Shown here piece by piece: positions 35,135-44,822 of a stretch of 64,000 bases of DNA. How positions within the stretch are numbered: position 1 is the first letter of the stretch; each line of letters starts with the position of its first letter. Under the pieces are notes generated by a model, which made no database searches, was not told the DNA's origin, and was given only the letters and a program-made list of their open reading frames with translations. The translations under genes and the position numbers were made by a program. Source of the DNA: Moritella yayanosii (lineage in GTDB: Bacteria; Pseudomonadota; Gammaproteobacteria; Enterobacterales; Moritellaceae); NCBI RefSeq assembly GCF_900465055.1, contig NZ_LS483250.1, positions 558,001 through 622,000 on the forward strand, written 5' to 3'.

Positions 35135-36676
35135 CTAAGCTGTTTCACATAATGGTGAGTCTTCATGGTTAACTTTAGGTTGCGAATTAACTTGCTCCGC
35201 ATGGTTAATATTATGGGTGATGATATTAATGCTTTCTTGTCTAATATCATCATTACGCGGTGAAGACGACAATAGATTTATATGGTCGGTAACACTCTCG
35301 ATTGCGCTATTTAATACTTCATTTTCAAGTTCAGTAAAAGCATCTTCAATGTAATCCGCTAACTCGGTCAAGTCAGGTAATGCAGAGCGACAAGCGATCA
35401 GGCCAACATGAATGGAGCCGTTGTAGCTATATAACGTTATGTTTAGCGACATGCCTGGAGGTAATACTGAAATGGGGAAGCATTTCTTCATTTTTGCACC
35501 CATCATGTATAAGGCTTTACTTGGACCCGGTACGTTAGATATCAGTACGTTCCCCATTGGTGGTAATATTGTATCCAAATTTAATAGTTCGCTGGCCGCT
35601 GCGAGTCCTTGGCTTACTAATGTATAATTCGTTAACGCTTCTTTTGTTAATAACTTTGCTTCAGTTTTCAGTTTTTGACACGATTCTTTGACGGTCATTA
35701 AACGTTCTAGTGGTCGTTCTCCAGCATAAGCAAGTTCAACTAAACTGATCGCAACTTGGTTGTTTGATAACTGGTCTGAGGCATCCCGCAAACTCATTGG
35801 CATTTGTGCTACAAGTGGCTTCTTAAGTATTACATCATGTGCTTCTAGGTAGTTGTGGATCGCCATATCACAAACAGTCACAATCACGTCGTTAATCGTT
35901 GCACCCGTGAGACGACCAAGTGTTTTAACCCGTGCCAGTGGCAACGATGACATTGCCGCACGGCGTGCACGCTTTGGACTAACTGAAAACGGTGTTTTAG
36001 GCGCCATGAATGGGGTTGGCATATCGGCCTTGTACATGTTTGCTGCTTGGAGCAGTAATTTAGTTGTCAACTTAGTCAGTGATGGTATTGATTTAATATG
36101 ACCAGTTAAGATTTTTGATGTATCAGCCAGTATCGATAAGGTGCTTTTTGCGGTGTGCTGTTTTTGTGGTCGCTCAACAGCCCAGAATGCGGTCATGGCT
36201 GATTCAGCATTTTCACTTAAATAAGCCATCAACAGCTGGTTGGCTTTTGCCCCATCCGTAAATGCGTGGTGAACTTTAACGTAGATAGCAAATTTGTTGT
36301 CTTCTAAACCGTCGATGAGAGTCATTTCCCATAATGGTCGATTACGATCAAGTAATGTTTCATGCTGGTGTTCAACAAAGCTAAGTAACTGATTTTGATT
36401 ACCTGGTTGTGGCAGCATTGCAAAACGTACGTGATATGACAGGTCAATATTGTTATCGTCTTGCCAAAAGTATTGGCCGGTGATTTGTTTTTTTAATTTT
36501 TGGTTAAATGGATTTTTAACCTCTTGTTGTGACATTAAATTATCAAATAGGTCTCGACTGAAGTTACCAGGATAATTTTCTGGTATTGAGAAAATTTGTA
36601 ATCCTGCAATGTGTTTTGGGCTTGTTACTGTTTCTGTGTATAAAAAACCCATATCAACTAATGTGAGTGCTTCCAT
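35135..36676 (-). CDS. Wax ester synthase/diacylglycerol acyltransferase (WS/DGAT), paralogue 1
   Basis: A bifunctional acyltransferase expected to join acyl-CoA to fatty alcohol or diacylglycerol, making storage wax ester or triacylglycerol at the inner membrane. The active-site motif HHAFTDG (His136, His137, Asp141) is present. Also kept are LDRNRPLWEM just before it, NDVIVTVCDMAIHNYL in the C-terminal domain and the conserved PLVAQMPMSLR and NVPGP segments. I place the start at ATG 36676: the AGGA ribosome-binding site is one base from the upstream ATG (36682) but seven from this one. Length 513 is slightly over the family's 450-480. A very close paralogue lies at 45759-47288. No regulator is adjacent; both flanks are non-coding. 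Confidence 0.9.
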   Translation of the reverse strand: MEALTLVDMGFLYTETVTSPKHIAGLQIFSIPENYPGNFSRDLFDNLMSQQEVKNPFNQKLKKQITGQYFWQDDNNIDLSYHVRFAMLPQPGNQNQLLSFVEHQHETLLDRNRPLWEMTLIDGLEDNKFAIYVKVHHAFTDGAKANQLLMAYLSENAESAMTAFWAVERPQKQHTAKSTLSILADTSKILTGHIKSIPSLTKLTTKLLLQAANMYKADMPTPFMAPKTPFSVSPKRARRAAMSSLPLARVKTLGRLTGATINDVIVTVCDMAIHNYLEAHDVILKKPLVAQMPMSLRDASDQLSNNQVAISLVELAYAGERPLERLMTVKESCQKLKTEAKLLTKEALTNYTLVSQGLAAASELLNLDTILPPMGNVLISNVPGPSKALYMMGAKMKKCFPISVLPPGMSLNITLYSYNGSIHVGLIACRSALPDLTELADYIEDAFTELENEVLNSAIESVTDHINLLSSSPRNDDIRQESINIITHNINHAEQVNSQPKVNHEDSPLCETA

Positions 36677-37122
36677 AGCCATATCCTATTTTATTAATGT
36701 GATTGATAGTTTGCGTCCGATTGCGTTATACCGCATATATCATCACATCTGATGTTATGACTTACTGTCACTAATGTTAAAGTTATGTGTATATTACATG
36801 AATGCTCACAAAGGAATACATCATTTTGACATTGGATTACCTAAATGACATATTTACGTGACTCGTTGACATCTTTTCAACGTCATGAATTTAAATGTTT
36901 TAACTGTTTTATTTAGTGGTTGGTTTAATGTCTAGCATTGGGTTATCATGATTTTTTGGCCTAAAGGGGAATATTAAACTGTAACTATTTATTAACAGGC
37001 ACATTATTATCGGTACCTTCTGGGCTTGTTAGTTTTTAATGTTGTCAGGTTATTGCTTTAAATGTCGAGGCTTAGAATAAATAACGGAGCAGTTAGCGAC
37101 GGTGTAAATTGGAATAAATATA
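36677..37122. other. Upstream region of WS/DGAT paralogue 1
   Basis: AT-rich non-coding DNA that should hold the acyltransferase promoter. It lacks the hexanucleotide tract seen before paralogue 2. I see no gene and no convincing operator. Confidence 0.4.
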
Positions 37123-37362
37123 ATGAAAGAAATACTAAGACAAAAAATAATCACTGTTTGCGAAAGTAAAATAGACTAGGCCAGGAAGAGACTGATGTGG
37201 GTCTATCATTTTATGCACTTTTCGCGAATAAGAATGAAGTTCTCGCATGATTAATGGCAGCTGTGCAATGGTGGTTCATGACGCATAAGCTCGATCATTT
37301 TTGAGTAAACGGTGAGGATAAAAGCGCTGGTAGAATCTGAATTAGTGAATGTTAATCGTTAA
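37123..37362 (+). pseudogene. Possible remnant of a TetR-family regulator
   Basis: A frame from ATG 37123 reads MKEILRQKIITVCESKI and stops. After a shift, EETDVGLSFYALFANKNEVLA resembles the helix-turn-helix end of TetR proteins (FYxxFxNKxEL). A later piece has AVQWWFMTHKLDHF, like a TetR C-terminal helix. The identification is tentative because the pieces are short and in different frames. Confidence 0.35.
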
Positions 37363-37370
37363 ACTGAATT

Positions 37371-38201
37371 CTAATTTGGGTCAGAGATTACGTCAGGACT
37401 AAAAGTAGTCGTTTCAGTGATTTTAATGAGGGGGACTGAATTAAAAAATCGCATTTTATAATTGGTATTTTGATTATTACTTTTTGCGCGTATTGACAGT
37501 GCGACGCGGTGAATGTTATTTGGATAAAACAGCCAGCTACGCCAGATATTGGTATTATCAATGCGGTGAGTTGCAAAGCTTAATTTAATGTCGTCAATAC
37601 AGCTAACGTTGTCCTGCTGGCTATCTGGCAGCTTGAAACTAAAGTCTTTCAACGGGATCGACAAACCTAATCCCCATGCTTTGATATAAGATTCTTTTAA
37701 CGTCCAGTAATCAAAAAAACGACTCGTTTTCTGCATTGTAGGCTGCATGACTAAATCATTTATTTCACTTGCTGAGAAAGAGTATTTAGCGATACTCAGC
37801 ACATCACTGCTACGCTTGATATTTTCTACATCGCAACCAATATCGTCATTAAGCATGACCGCACAAATGATCAAGTTATTGGTATGGCTAATGTTAAAGC
37901 GTAGTGGAATGGGTGGATCAACAATTTCGGGTTTATCCTTGGCGCCTTTGATAAACGTCCAATCAGTTGGTGACACATCAGCATAACGAGATAATAAATC
38001 ACGGACAAAGGCGCGGGTGATTAATGCACTATGGCGATCTTTTTCAAAATGAAAGCGTTGTTGTTTTGTTGTTTCTTCTGCTGATAACAACTGGCTATAA
38101 GCGTGTAATAATTCAGGCTGTTGGATTTGTTTCGGATCTACCGACCACAAATGAATTTCATTTGTGGCTAAGGTTAGTTTGTCTGTTGACGTTGAAAGCA
38201 C
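37371..38201 (-). CDS. Sfp-type 4'-phosphopantetheinyl transferase (PfaE-like)
   Basis: It transfers the phosphopantetheine arm from CoA to a serine of carrier-protein domains. The 276 residues carry both Sfp-family signatures: IGCDVENIKR with the Mg-binding Asp/Glu at 122-126, and WTLKESYIKAWG at 166-177. Also conserved are the CoA-binding RHSALITRAFVRDLLS and PLRFNISHTNN. The extended C-terminus and stand-alone position resemble the PfaE enzymes that activate the tandem ACP domains of the omega-3 PUFA synthase in Moritella and Shewanella. The synthase genes pfaABCD are not in the window, so this link is inference from family and likely taxon; a peptide-synthetase partner is also possible. 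Confidence 0.85.
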   Translation of the reverse strand: MLSTSTDKLTLATNEIHLWSVDPKQIQQPELLHAYSQLLSAEETTKQQRFHFEKDRHSALITRAFVRDLLSRYADVSPTDWTFIKGAKDKPEIVDPPIPLRFNISHTNNLIICAVMLNDDIGCDVENIKRSSDVLSIAKYSFSASEINDLVMQPTMQKTSRFFDYWTLKESYIKAWGLGLSIPLKDFSFKLPDSQQDNVSCIDDIKLSFATHRIDNTNIWRSWLFYPNNIHRVALSIRAKSNNQNTNYKMRFFNSVPLIKITETTTFSPDVISDPN

Positions 38202-38333
38202 TATTTATTCCATTGCATGACGAGGGGTAAGCTAATTTAGCTATCTTAGCATGAACTATATGTCGAACAGATATAGATTTTTAGGGGCTAATGTTATTTA
38301 TTATCCTAGGCTTAAGTCAGGGGGAGCGGTTAT

Positions 38334-38534
38334 ATGAGTAGAAAGATGTTTAAGACTGGCGTGTTAGGCGGAATCGTCACCGCGATTTGTTGTTTTACGC
38401 CAATCCTAGTGATCATATTCAGTGCTGTGGGTTTAGCCGCTGCGATCAAATACCTTGATTTGGTGTTGTTCCCAATGCTGGCAATGTTTATCGTATTGGC
38501 AGTCGTCGGCTTCATCAAATTACGGCATGAATAA
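38334..38534 (+). CDS. merF: MerF-like small mercury transporter
   Basis: A 66-residue protein with two membrane helices. The first has GIVTAICCFTPILVIIFSAVG near 14-34, whose vicinal Cys-Cys before Phe-Thr-Pro is the Hg(II)-binding motif of MerF/MerT. The second helix follows a short loop (LDLVLFPMLAMF). The second cysteine pair at the C-terminus of classical MerF (~81 residues) is absent, and no merR, merP or merA lies nearby. It may be an orphan metal importer with altered specificity. Confidence 0.6.
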   Translation: MSRKMFKTGVLGGIVTAICCFTPILVIIFSAVGLAAAIKYLDLVLFPMLAMFIVLAVVGFIKLRHE

Positions 38535-38687
38535 AGGGAAAAGGAAGACAGGGAGGAGATAGCTAAAAGTCTAACGTTACCACTAAGGTAATATAATGAT
38601 AAATTTTTCTCCTTTCTCTATCCTTAGATTTATGCCTTTTAGTGTCGCTTTATCCTGCGAAGCATATTTAAAAGAGAAGTCAAAAAA

Positions 38688-38810
38688 TTAGATGGTCATT
38701 GTTGATTCACCTTCGGTCAAGTTGCGGCGTTGTTTCTTACGTTTCGCATACGCAGTCAGTAGAATGTAGCCAACAATGCCATAACCAACGGTTTTAGCTG
38801 AAAGATTCAT
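38688..38810 (-). CDS. Small membrane protein, 40 residues
   Basis: A short frame begins MNLSAKTVGYGIVGYILLT and ends AYAKRKKQRRNLTEGES-TMTI. One membrane helix is followed by a strongly basic stretch (KRKKQRR), so the C-terminus should be cytoplasmic. AAAGG lies seven bases before the ATG at 38808-38810, and the codons look native. A terminator (38991-39013) separates it from DNA further right. No family recognised; the ribosome-binding site and protein-like composition support a real gene. Confidence 0.5.
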   Translation of the reverse strand: MNLSAKTVGYGIVGYILLTAYAKRKKQRRNLTEGESTMTI

Positions 38811-38990
38811 AATAAGCCTTTGGGGGTAAATTAATACGAAAAATTAAAGGTGCGAATTGTTTAGGAATACAGGCTATTAAGGACATAAAGTTAAAGTGGT
38901 TTTCTTTTAACCAGCATTTAGGTTCTTAGTTTGTGTGGATGCGTACATTGTGCTTAATCGTTGCGAATAATTACATACAGGTAAAAATAT

Positions 38991-39013
38991 AAACGGCGCA
39001 AGATGCGCCGTTT
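38991..39013. terminator. Terminator hairpin
   Basis: AAACGGCGC (38991-38999) pairs perfectly with GCGCCGTTT (39005-39013) around a five-base loop. Read on the minus strand it could end the decayed frame at 39096-39320; read on the plus strand no gene precedes it. Confidence 0.65.
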
Positions 39014-39095
39014 AATTACATTATTTCAGGTTATCATGAAGATTACCGAGTTAATTTAAAAAGAATTAACCTTCTTTGTTAACTAGCTCATGTAA

Positions 39096-39320
39096 TTATT
39101 CTAAAGAAGCTGCGATGTTAACACCTGGGACGTTTGTATCAATAGTCGCTTCAAAAGAACCTTCAATAGCTGAGCGAAATGAAGTGAATGAGATGCGGTA
39201 CACACCACGAACAAGCGCTTTAGTTGGACTGCTTACTTCAGATACTTGACGTAATAACGAATTATAAGAAGAACCACTTGGGTTAGCGACCGTAATTAAT
39301 ACTAATGAGTGTATTGTATA
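39096..39320 (-). pseudogene. 3' fragment of an unidentified gene
   Basis: The minus strand reads through LVLITVANPSGSSYNSLLRQ, SPTKALVRGVYRISFTSF and IEGSFEATIDTNVPGVNIAA to TAA at 39096-39098. It has normal protein character and a terminator just after it, but I find no start, and the upstream end meets a different gene's promoter region. I do not recognise the family. Confidence 0.4.
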
Positions 39321-39426
39321 CCGTCATTATCTCACATTATCTGATACAAAAATATATCGGGTATTTTAGATAATCCTTCATTTTCAGCTAAAATACAATG
39401 AGGTAGTAGAGTCATTTGGAGTGCTA

Positions 39427-40506
39427 ATGCGATTGTATTTACTGAAGGTTCCATTATACATCCTGCTATTGGTCGTTCTCTGTCCAATGATTCTTTACGC
39501 AGCACCAGATAAAGATCCACCCCCGAAAAACTCAGGGCCGCCTCCTATGTTGGTGGAAGTCAGCCAAATTACCCGTGGAATAGTAGAGCCTATGGTCAAA
39601 CTCGTTGGTAGTATTAGCTATACACGAGTATCACGTGTTGCTGCAGAGGTTGCTGGCATTGTTAAAACTATCCACTTCACGGCTGGTTCCCGAGTCAAAG
39701 TCGGTCAACCTTTAGTCACTCTGCGCTCTGATTTACTTGAAGCAAGACTTGCGGGTGTTCGTGCTAATTACCGGCAGTCTCTGCTTGAACTGGAGCGCGC
39801 AGATAAAGATTTACAGCGTATAAAAGCGTTATACGCCGATAAATCAATTTCCGAATCTCTGTACGATGAAAACTATTATCGTGTACTCGCGCAGAAAAAA
39901 CGCGTTATATCTCTTAAGGCAATTCTCGACTATCAGAAATTACAAATACAAAAGACCCAGATAAATGCCCCTTTCAGTGGTTTGATTCAAGCAAAGTTGA
40001 CAGAACAAGGGGAGTGGGTTGATATCGGTGGTCAGGTTGCCGTGGTTGCTGATGATAAAGATATCGAGGTTGAAGTCGATGTTCCCGGGCACTTGTTAAA
40101 CTTTTTATATCCGGGTCGCCAAATTTCGGTTCGCAGTGGCGACAAAGACTACACCAGTTTGTTTGTTCACTTTATTCCCCAAGGAGACATAGCGACACGG
40201 ACTTTCACCGTTAAGTTAAAACTTGAGCAAGGTAAAAATTTAATTGCAGGCATGCAAGCACTGGTTAGTTTACCGAGTGGTTCCAAACTTAACAGCCTGT
40301 TAGTACCGAGAGATGCAGTTATCAGACAGTTTGGTAAACCGATTGTTTTTCTTGCCGTTGATGGCAGAGCTAAGATGGTTACTGTGCAGATCTTGGGGTA
40401 TAAAGGGTTGCTTGTTGCGATAGAAGCGCCTGAAATCGATGACTTCCTGCAAGTTATCACCAAAGGTAACGAGCGATTACACGACGGTCAGGCTATTCGC
40501 TTTTAA
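39427..40506 (+). CDS. RND efflux adaptor (membrane-fusion protein)
   Basis: A periplasmic adaptor of 359 residues. I start it at ATG 39427 (GGAG six bases before) rather than the GTG at 39421. An N-terminal hydrophobic segment (LYILLLVVLCPMILYAA) is a signal or anchor; there is no lipobox. The lipoyl halves are EVAGIVKTIHFTAGSRVKVGQ near 75-95 and TQINAPFSGLIQAKL, with helical hairpin RADKDLQRIKALYADKS between. The permease gene follows 33 bases later. No outer-membrane channel is encoded nearby. Confidence 0.85.
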   Translation: MRLYLLKVPLYILLLVVLCPMILYAAPDKDPPPKNSGPPPMLVEVSQITRGIVEPMVKLVGSISYTRVSRVAAEVAGIVKTIHFTAGSRVKVGQPLVTLRSDLLEARLAGVRANYRQSLLELERADKDLQRIKALYADKSISESLYDENYYRVLAQKKRVISLKAILDYQKLQIQKTQINAPFSGLIQAKLTEQGEWVDIGGQVAVVADDKDIEVEVDVPGHLLNFLYPGRQISVRSGDKDYTSLFVHFIPQGDIATRTFTVKLKLEQGKNLIAGMQALVSLPSGSKLNSLLVPRDAVIRQFGKPIVFLAVDGRAKMVTVQILGYKGLLVAIEAPEIDDFLQVITKGNERLHDGQAIRF

Positions 40507-40539
40507 ATCGTAGACCATTAGACAACACCGAGATTGCTT

Positions 40540-43500
40540 ATGGACATTATCCGCTTCTCAATTTTAAAACCTGTCACCATTTTGGCTGGTATTATCATGC
40601 TGTTGCTGTTCGGTATGATCAGTTTGGCGCGGTTACCTTATCAGCTCAGCCCGACGGTGATCGAACCAGAGATCCAAGTTAAAACCAGCTGGCGCGGTGC
40701 GACACCTTACGAAATTGAACGTGAGATCATTGAGGAGCAGGAAAGCATTCTTAAAGGCTTGCCTGATCTCATCGAAATGGAAAGTGAAGCGCGCAATGGC
40801 CAGGGCAGTGTTACCTTACGTTTTAAGGTAGGCACCAGTGTTGAACAAGCGTTGCTGCGAGTTACTAACAAGATCAACGAAGTGGCTTCTTACCCTGCTG
40901 ATGTTGATAACCCTGTCGTGAATGCCTCGGGTGCGACTGTGTCCCCGGTGATCTGGATGATCCTGAAAACGAAAGACGGTAATCAACGTCCGATCCAAAC
41001 TTACAAAACCTTTTTTGAAAATGAAGTTCGTCAGTATATCGAACGGGTGAAAGGCGTGTCTGATCTGTTTGTTGGTAGCGGAACCGAAGAGCAGATGCAT
41101 GTGATCATCAGTGCCGATAAACTGGCTGCATACGGGTTGACTATTAATAATGTGATCGAGGTGATCCAAAATGAAAATACCAACATATCGGCAGGTACGT
41201 TGGCGATGGGTCGGCATGATGTTCGCGTTCGTACCATTGGAGAATTTAAATCGGCGGAAGACATCGCTGCTGTAGTTTTACGTTCTATCGGACAGCAACG
41301 GGTATTACTGGGTGACGTAGCGGAGGTCCGGCAAGATTATGCCAAGAAAAACGCTGTTGTTTTACACAATGGGATCCCAGGTATTGCGATTGGCGTTCGC
41401 CCGGAAACAGGCACTAACATTCTTGATATGACGAATCTGGTGGAAGCGCGCTATCAATGGCTAAACGCAAACACGCTCGAAGATGAAGGACTCTATCTAG
41501 ACTGGGTTTATGATCAACGGTTCTACATTAACGGTGCGATTGATCAGATCCAACAAAACATCTTGTTTGGTGGCTTACTTGCAGTGGGTGTATTATTGCT
41601 ATTTTTACGCAGTGTCCGCGCTACTATCGTTGTTGCTACGGCTATTCCAATCAGTGTTATCGGCACCTTTATTTTTCTTGATTTGCTGGGTCGTAACCTG
41701 AATGTTGTTAGTCTCGCGGGGATCGCCTTTGCTGTCGGCATGCTGGTGGACAATGCCATTGTGGTTATCGAAAATATTGTGCGACATCGGCAGATGGGGA
41801 AATCAGCGTTCGATGCTGCTCTGCAAGGGACTAAAGAAGTATGGGGGGCTGTGCTGGCCTCAACGATTACCACAGTTGCGGTATTTTTACCTGTGGTGTT
41901 TATTGAAGAAGAAGCAGGGCAGTTGTTCCGTGACATCGCAATCGCTGTTGTTGCCGCTGTCTCGTTAAGCCTGTTTGTATCGGTATCAGTGATCCCTATG
42001 TTTGCCTATTGGCTGTTCAAGGGTCAAAAACAAAAAACAGACAACAAACCTACGTTTCTCGATAGACTCGGTCAATGCTTGTCAAACGGATTGATGGCAC
42101 TGGTGACTCTGGTGATCCGTAATTGGCTAACACGGATCTCGACTATCGGTTTGCTTATTTCGTTGGCAATCACTTCGGTATGGCTGTTAACGCCAAAAAT
42201 GGAATATCTGCCACAAGGAAATCGTAACCTGGTACTTAATATTTTGATACCACCACCAGGATTATCGACAGCGGAGCGGGTGGAAATAGGCGAGCGTTTG
42301 TTTGATATGGCACTGCCACATATCGGGGCTGAAGTAGATGGTGTCCCTGCGATCAAAAATATGTTTTACGTCGGTGCCGAGGGGTTTATGATTTCAGGGG
42401 CGATCAGTGAAGAATGGGATCGTGCCCGCGAGTTACTGCCTTTTTTTACCGAGCTGATTTACAGTATTCCAGGTATGTACGGCGTGAGTTTACAGCCTGG
42501 CGTATTTGAATCAGGATTGGGTGAAGGACGAGCGATAAAACTTAATATTAGCGGTAATGATCTGAATAAAATTGCCACTGCTGCTGCGGCGCTGTTCAAA
42601 ATGATTCATATTGAGTTAACTGGCAGTCAGATACGACCGATACCGTCTATTGAACTCACCTACCCAGAAGTGCAAATTTTGCCGGACCATGACCGCTTAC
42701 GGGCTAATAATATGTCGACCCGTGATTTAGGCATAGCACTGGACGTATTAATGGATGGTCGTGTTATTGGTGATTTTAAACAAGAGGGAAAAAAGAAAAT
42801 AGACTTGATCCTAAAAGCGGCAGACAGTGATTTTCCCACCCCGCAAGATCTTTATCAGGCGAATCTAGCCACCCCCGGTGGTAAGGTCGTGCCGGTTTCG
42901 TCATTAGCGCAATTACAACAAACCACAGGGATGGCTTTGATCCGCCATCTTGAAACAAACAGAACCGTGACGCTGCAAATAACGCCGCCCAAATCAATGC
43001 CATTACAAAGAGCAATGGAAGTTATTGAACAACAGATCATCCCGCAAGTGAGAGATATGAACTTGCTTGATGGTTTGCAAGTTAATATGACGGGTGCTGC
43101 CGATAAGCTAGAGCAGACCCGTGAAGCTCTACAGTGGCATTTTTTACTTGCTACCCTGATTGCGTATCTATTGATGGCATCATTGTTTGGTAATTTTATT
43201 TACCCATTAATTATTATGTTAACAGTGCCGCTGGCTGGTGCTGGTGGTTTTATTGGCCTCAAGCTACTGAACATATTTATTGTACCGCAGCCAATGGACG
43301 TATTAACCATGCTGGGTTTTGTTATCCTTGTTGGGGTGGTGGTGAACAACGCGATCTTGATCGTGTACCAAGCGCTGAACAATTTCCACTCTGGGGGGAT
43401 GGGTTATCAGCAAGCAGTGCTTGAATCAACCCGTAGCCGACTGCGTCCGATATACATGAGTGCTACCACCAGTATTTGTGGAATGTTGCCGTTAGTGCTG

Positions 43501-43668
43501 ATCCCCGGGCCGGGTTCAGAGCTTTATCGTGGCCTGGGTAGTGTCATTCTTGGCGGTTTCAACTGTGTTTACTATCTTTGTCATTCCAGCCATGTTGGTC
43601 GTCGCTATTCGTATGGAAAAACGTTAATCATGTTACGCTATCCGCAGCATATCGTCACCGAGTTATGA
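40540..43668 (+). CDS. RND efflux permease with C-terminal frameshift
   Basis: An HAE-1-type proton-driven pump, start at ATG 40540. The protein shows SWRGATPYEIEREIIEEQE near 49-67 and helix-4 relay GIAFAVGMLVDNAIVVIEN near 391-409. The second-repeat counterpart is VILVGVVVNNAILIVYQ, and the last recognisable piece is YRGLGSVILGG. After GG the frame gives a polar, unrelated tail ending at 43668. One frame over, the same DNA reads STVFTIFVIPAMLVVAIRME and stops at 43625-43627, which is the expected last helix. Two bases appear to be missing near 43558-43562. Either the gene is damaged or the base calls are wrong here. Substrate is unknown; it is co-transcribed with the adaptor gene. Confidence 0.85.
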   Translation: MDIIRFSILKPVTILAGIIMLLLFGMISLARLPYQLSPTVIEPEIQVKTSWRGATPYEIEREIIEEQESILKGLPDLIEMESEARNGQGSVTLRFKVGTSVEQALLRVTNKINEVASYPADVDNPVVNASGATVSPVIWMILKTKDGNQRPIQTYKTFFENEVRQYIERVKGVSDLFVGSGTEEQMHVIISADKLAAYGLTINNVIEVIQNENTNISAGTLAMGRHDVRVRTIGEFKSAEDIAAVVLRSIGQQRVLLGDVAEVRQDYAKKNAVVLHNGIPGIAIGVRPETGTNILDMTNLVEARYQWLNANTLEDEGLYLDWVYDQRFYINGAIDQIQQNILFGGLLAVGVLLLFLRSVRATIVVATAIPISVIGTFIFLDLLGRNLNVVSLAGIAFAVGMLVDNAIVVIENIVRHRQMGKSAFDAALQGTKEVWGAVLASTITTVAVFLPVVFIEEEAGQLFRDIAIAVVAAVSLSLFVSVSVIPMFAYWLFKGQKQKTDNKPTFLDRLGQCLSNGLMALVTLVIRNWLTRISTIGLLISLAITSVWLLTPKMEYLPQGNRNLVLNILIPPPGLSTAERVEIGERLFDMALPHIGAEVDGVPAIKNMFYVGAEGFMISGAISEEWDRARELLPFFTELIYSIPGMYGVSLQPGVFESGLGEGRAIKLNISGNDLNKIATAAAALFKMIHIELTGSQIRPIPSIELTYPEVQILPDHDRLRANNMSTRDLGIALDVLMDGRVIGDFKQEGKKKIDLILKAADSDFPTPQDLYQANLATPGGKVVPVSSLAQLQQTTGMALIRHLETNRTVTLQITPPKSMPLQRAMEVIEQQIIPQVRDMNLLDGLQVNMTGAADKLEQTREALQWHFLLATLIAYLLMASLFGNFIYPLIIMLTVPLAGAGGFIGLKLLNIFIVPQPMDVLTMLGFVILVGVVVNNAILIVYQALNNFHSGGMGYQQAVLESTRSRLRPIYMSATTSICGMLPLVLIPGPGSELYRGLGSVILGGFNCVYYLCHSSHVGRRYSYGKTLIMLRYPQHIVTEL

Positions 43669-43686
43669 TAAAGAGAGTTAAGTAGT

Positions 43687-44727
43687 ATGAATGGAACACC
43701 AATTAAAACTGCCGTAATAGGTTATGGATTTTCGGCAACAACGTTTCATATCCCATTTATCAGTAGTTTGGCTGAATTTGAACTGACTGCTATAAGCAGT
43801 AGTCAAGTTGCTGCCGTTACCGCTGACTGGCCAATGACTAAACATTATCTGTCAGCGGATGGGCTACTAAAAAATTCTGATGTTGAATTAGTGATTATTA
43901 CTGCGCCTAACGATGTTCATTTCTCTTTAGCCAAAACAGCATTAGAGCAAAATAAACACGTTATTATTGAGAAACCGTTTGTAACCAATGTTGCAGATGG
44001 TGAAGAACTTATTGCGTTAGCCGCAGAAAAAGGGCTCATTTTAAGTGTTTACAATAACCGTCGCTGGGATGGTGATTTTCTCACGGTCAAAAAGCTAATA
44101 CAAGAGGGTAGTTTAGGCGAAGTTAAGTGTTTTGAATCTCACTTCGATCGTTTTAGACCCGAAGTACGTCAACGGTGGCGTGAACAGTCAGCCTCTGGTG
44201 GCGGGATATTATTTGATTTAGGTCCGCATCTCATTGATCAAACATTACAGCTATTTGGTGTGCCTGATGCGATCACGGCACAGTGTTTAATCATGAGAGA
44301 AGGCTCAACAAATATTGATTACTTTAATCTTGTGTTGCACTACCCTGATAAAATCGCGACATTACATAGTGATTTATACAGCGCGGGACCAAATAAACGG
44401 TTTAGTGTGAAAGGCAATAAAGGCAGTTATGAAAAACAGGGTTTAGATCCGCAAGAAGATCGTTTAAAAGCCGGGGTGTTACCGACCGAACCAAATTGGG
44501 CTGATGAAACTGTTGAGCAATACGGTCGTTTATACCGTGCTGACTCAGTCGAGACTGTGGTCACACAACGTGGTGGCTATCAACATTATTTCCTGGCTAT
44601 AGCGGACGCAATTCGCTCTAACAGCGATGCCCCCGTTAATGCTGAAGATGCACTGTGGAGTATTAAGCTTATCGAACTCGCAATGGACAGTAGCCGTTTG
44701 GGTAAAACCTTAACAATAACGCGATAG
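43687..44727 (+). CDS. Gfo/Idh/MocA-family oxidoreductase (YdgJ-like)
   Basis: A cytoplasmic NAD(P)-dependent oxidoreductase of 346 residues. A Rossmann fold opens with AVIGYGFSATTFHIPFI near 9-25. The family's EKP motif is HVIIEKPFVTNVADG near 91-105 (Glu95-Pro97). The C-terminal beta-sheet domain includes GGGILFDLGPHLIDQ, with the His that usually assists catalysis. It resembles the E. coli YdgJ/YhhX subgroup; the sugar or cyclitol substrate is unknown. It starts 18 bases after the pump gene's longer reading and could share its transcript. Confidence 0.85.
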   Translation: MNGTPIKTAVIGYGFSATTFHIPFISSLAEFELTAISSSQVAAVTADWPMTKHYLSADGLLKNSDVELVIITAPNDVHFSLAKTALEQNKHVIIEKPFVTNVADGEELIALAAEKGLILSVYNNRRWDGDFLTVKKLIQEGSLGEVKCFESHFDRFRPEVRQRWREQSASGGGILFDLGPHLIDQTLQLFGVPDAITAQCLIMREGSTNIDYFNLVLHYPDKIATLHSDLYSAGPNKRFSVKGNKGSYEKQGLDPQEDRLKAGVLPTEPNWADETVEQYGRLYRADSVETVVTQRGGYQHYFLAIADAIRSNSDAPVNAEDALWSIKLIELAMDSSRLGKTLTITR

Positions 44728-44822
44728 ATATAAGCAGCTTTAGCATCGCTTATCAACTATAATAACTGTATTACTTTTATCATCAATGAACATCGTGTGT
44801 GGTGAATTTGTAGGATATCACT

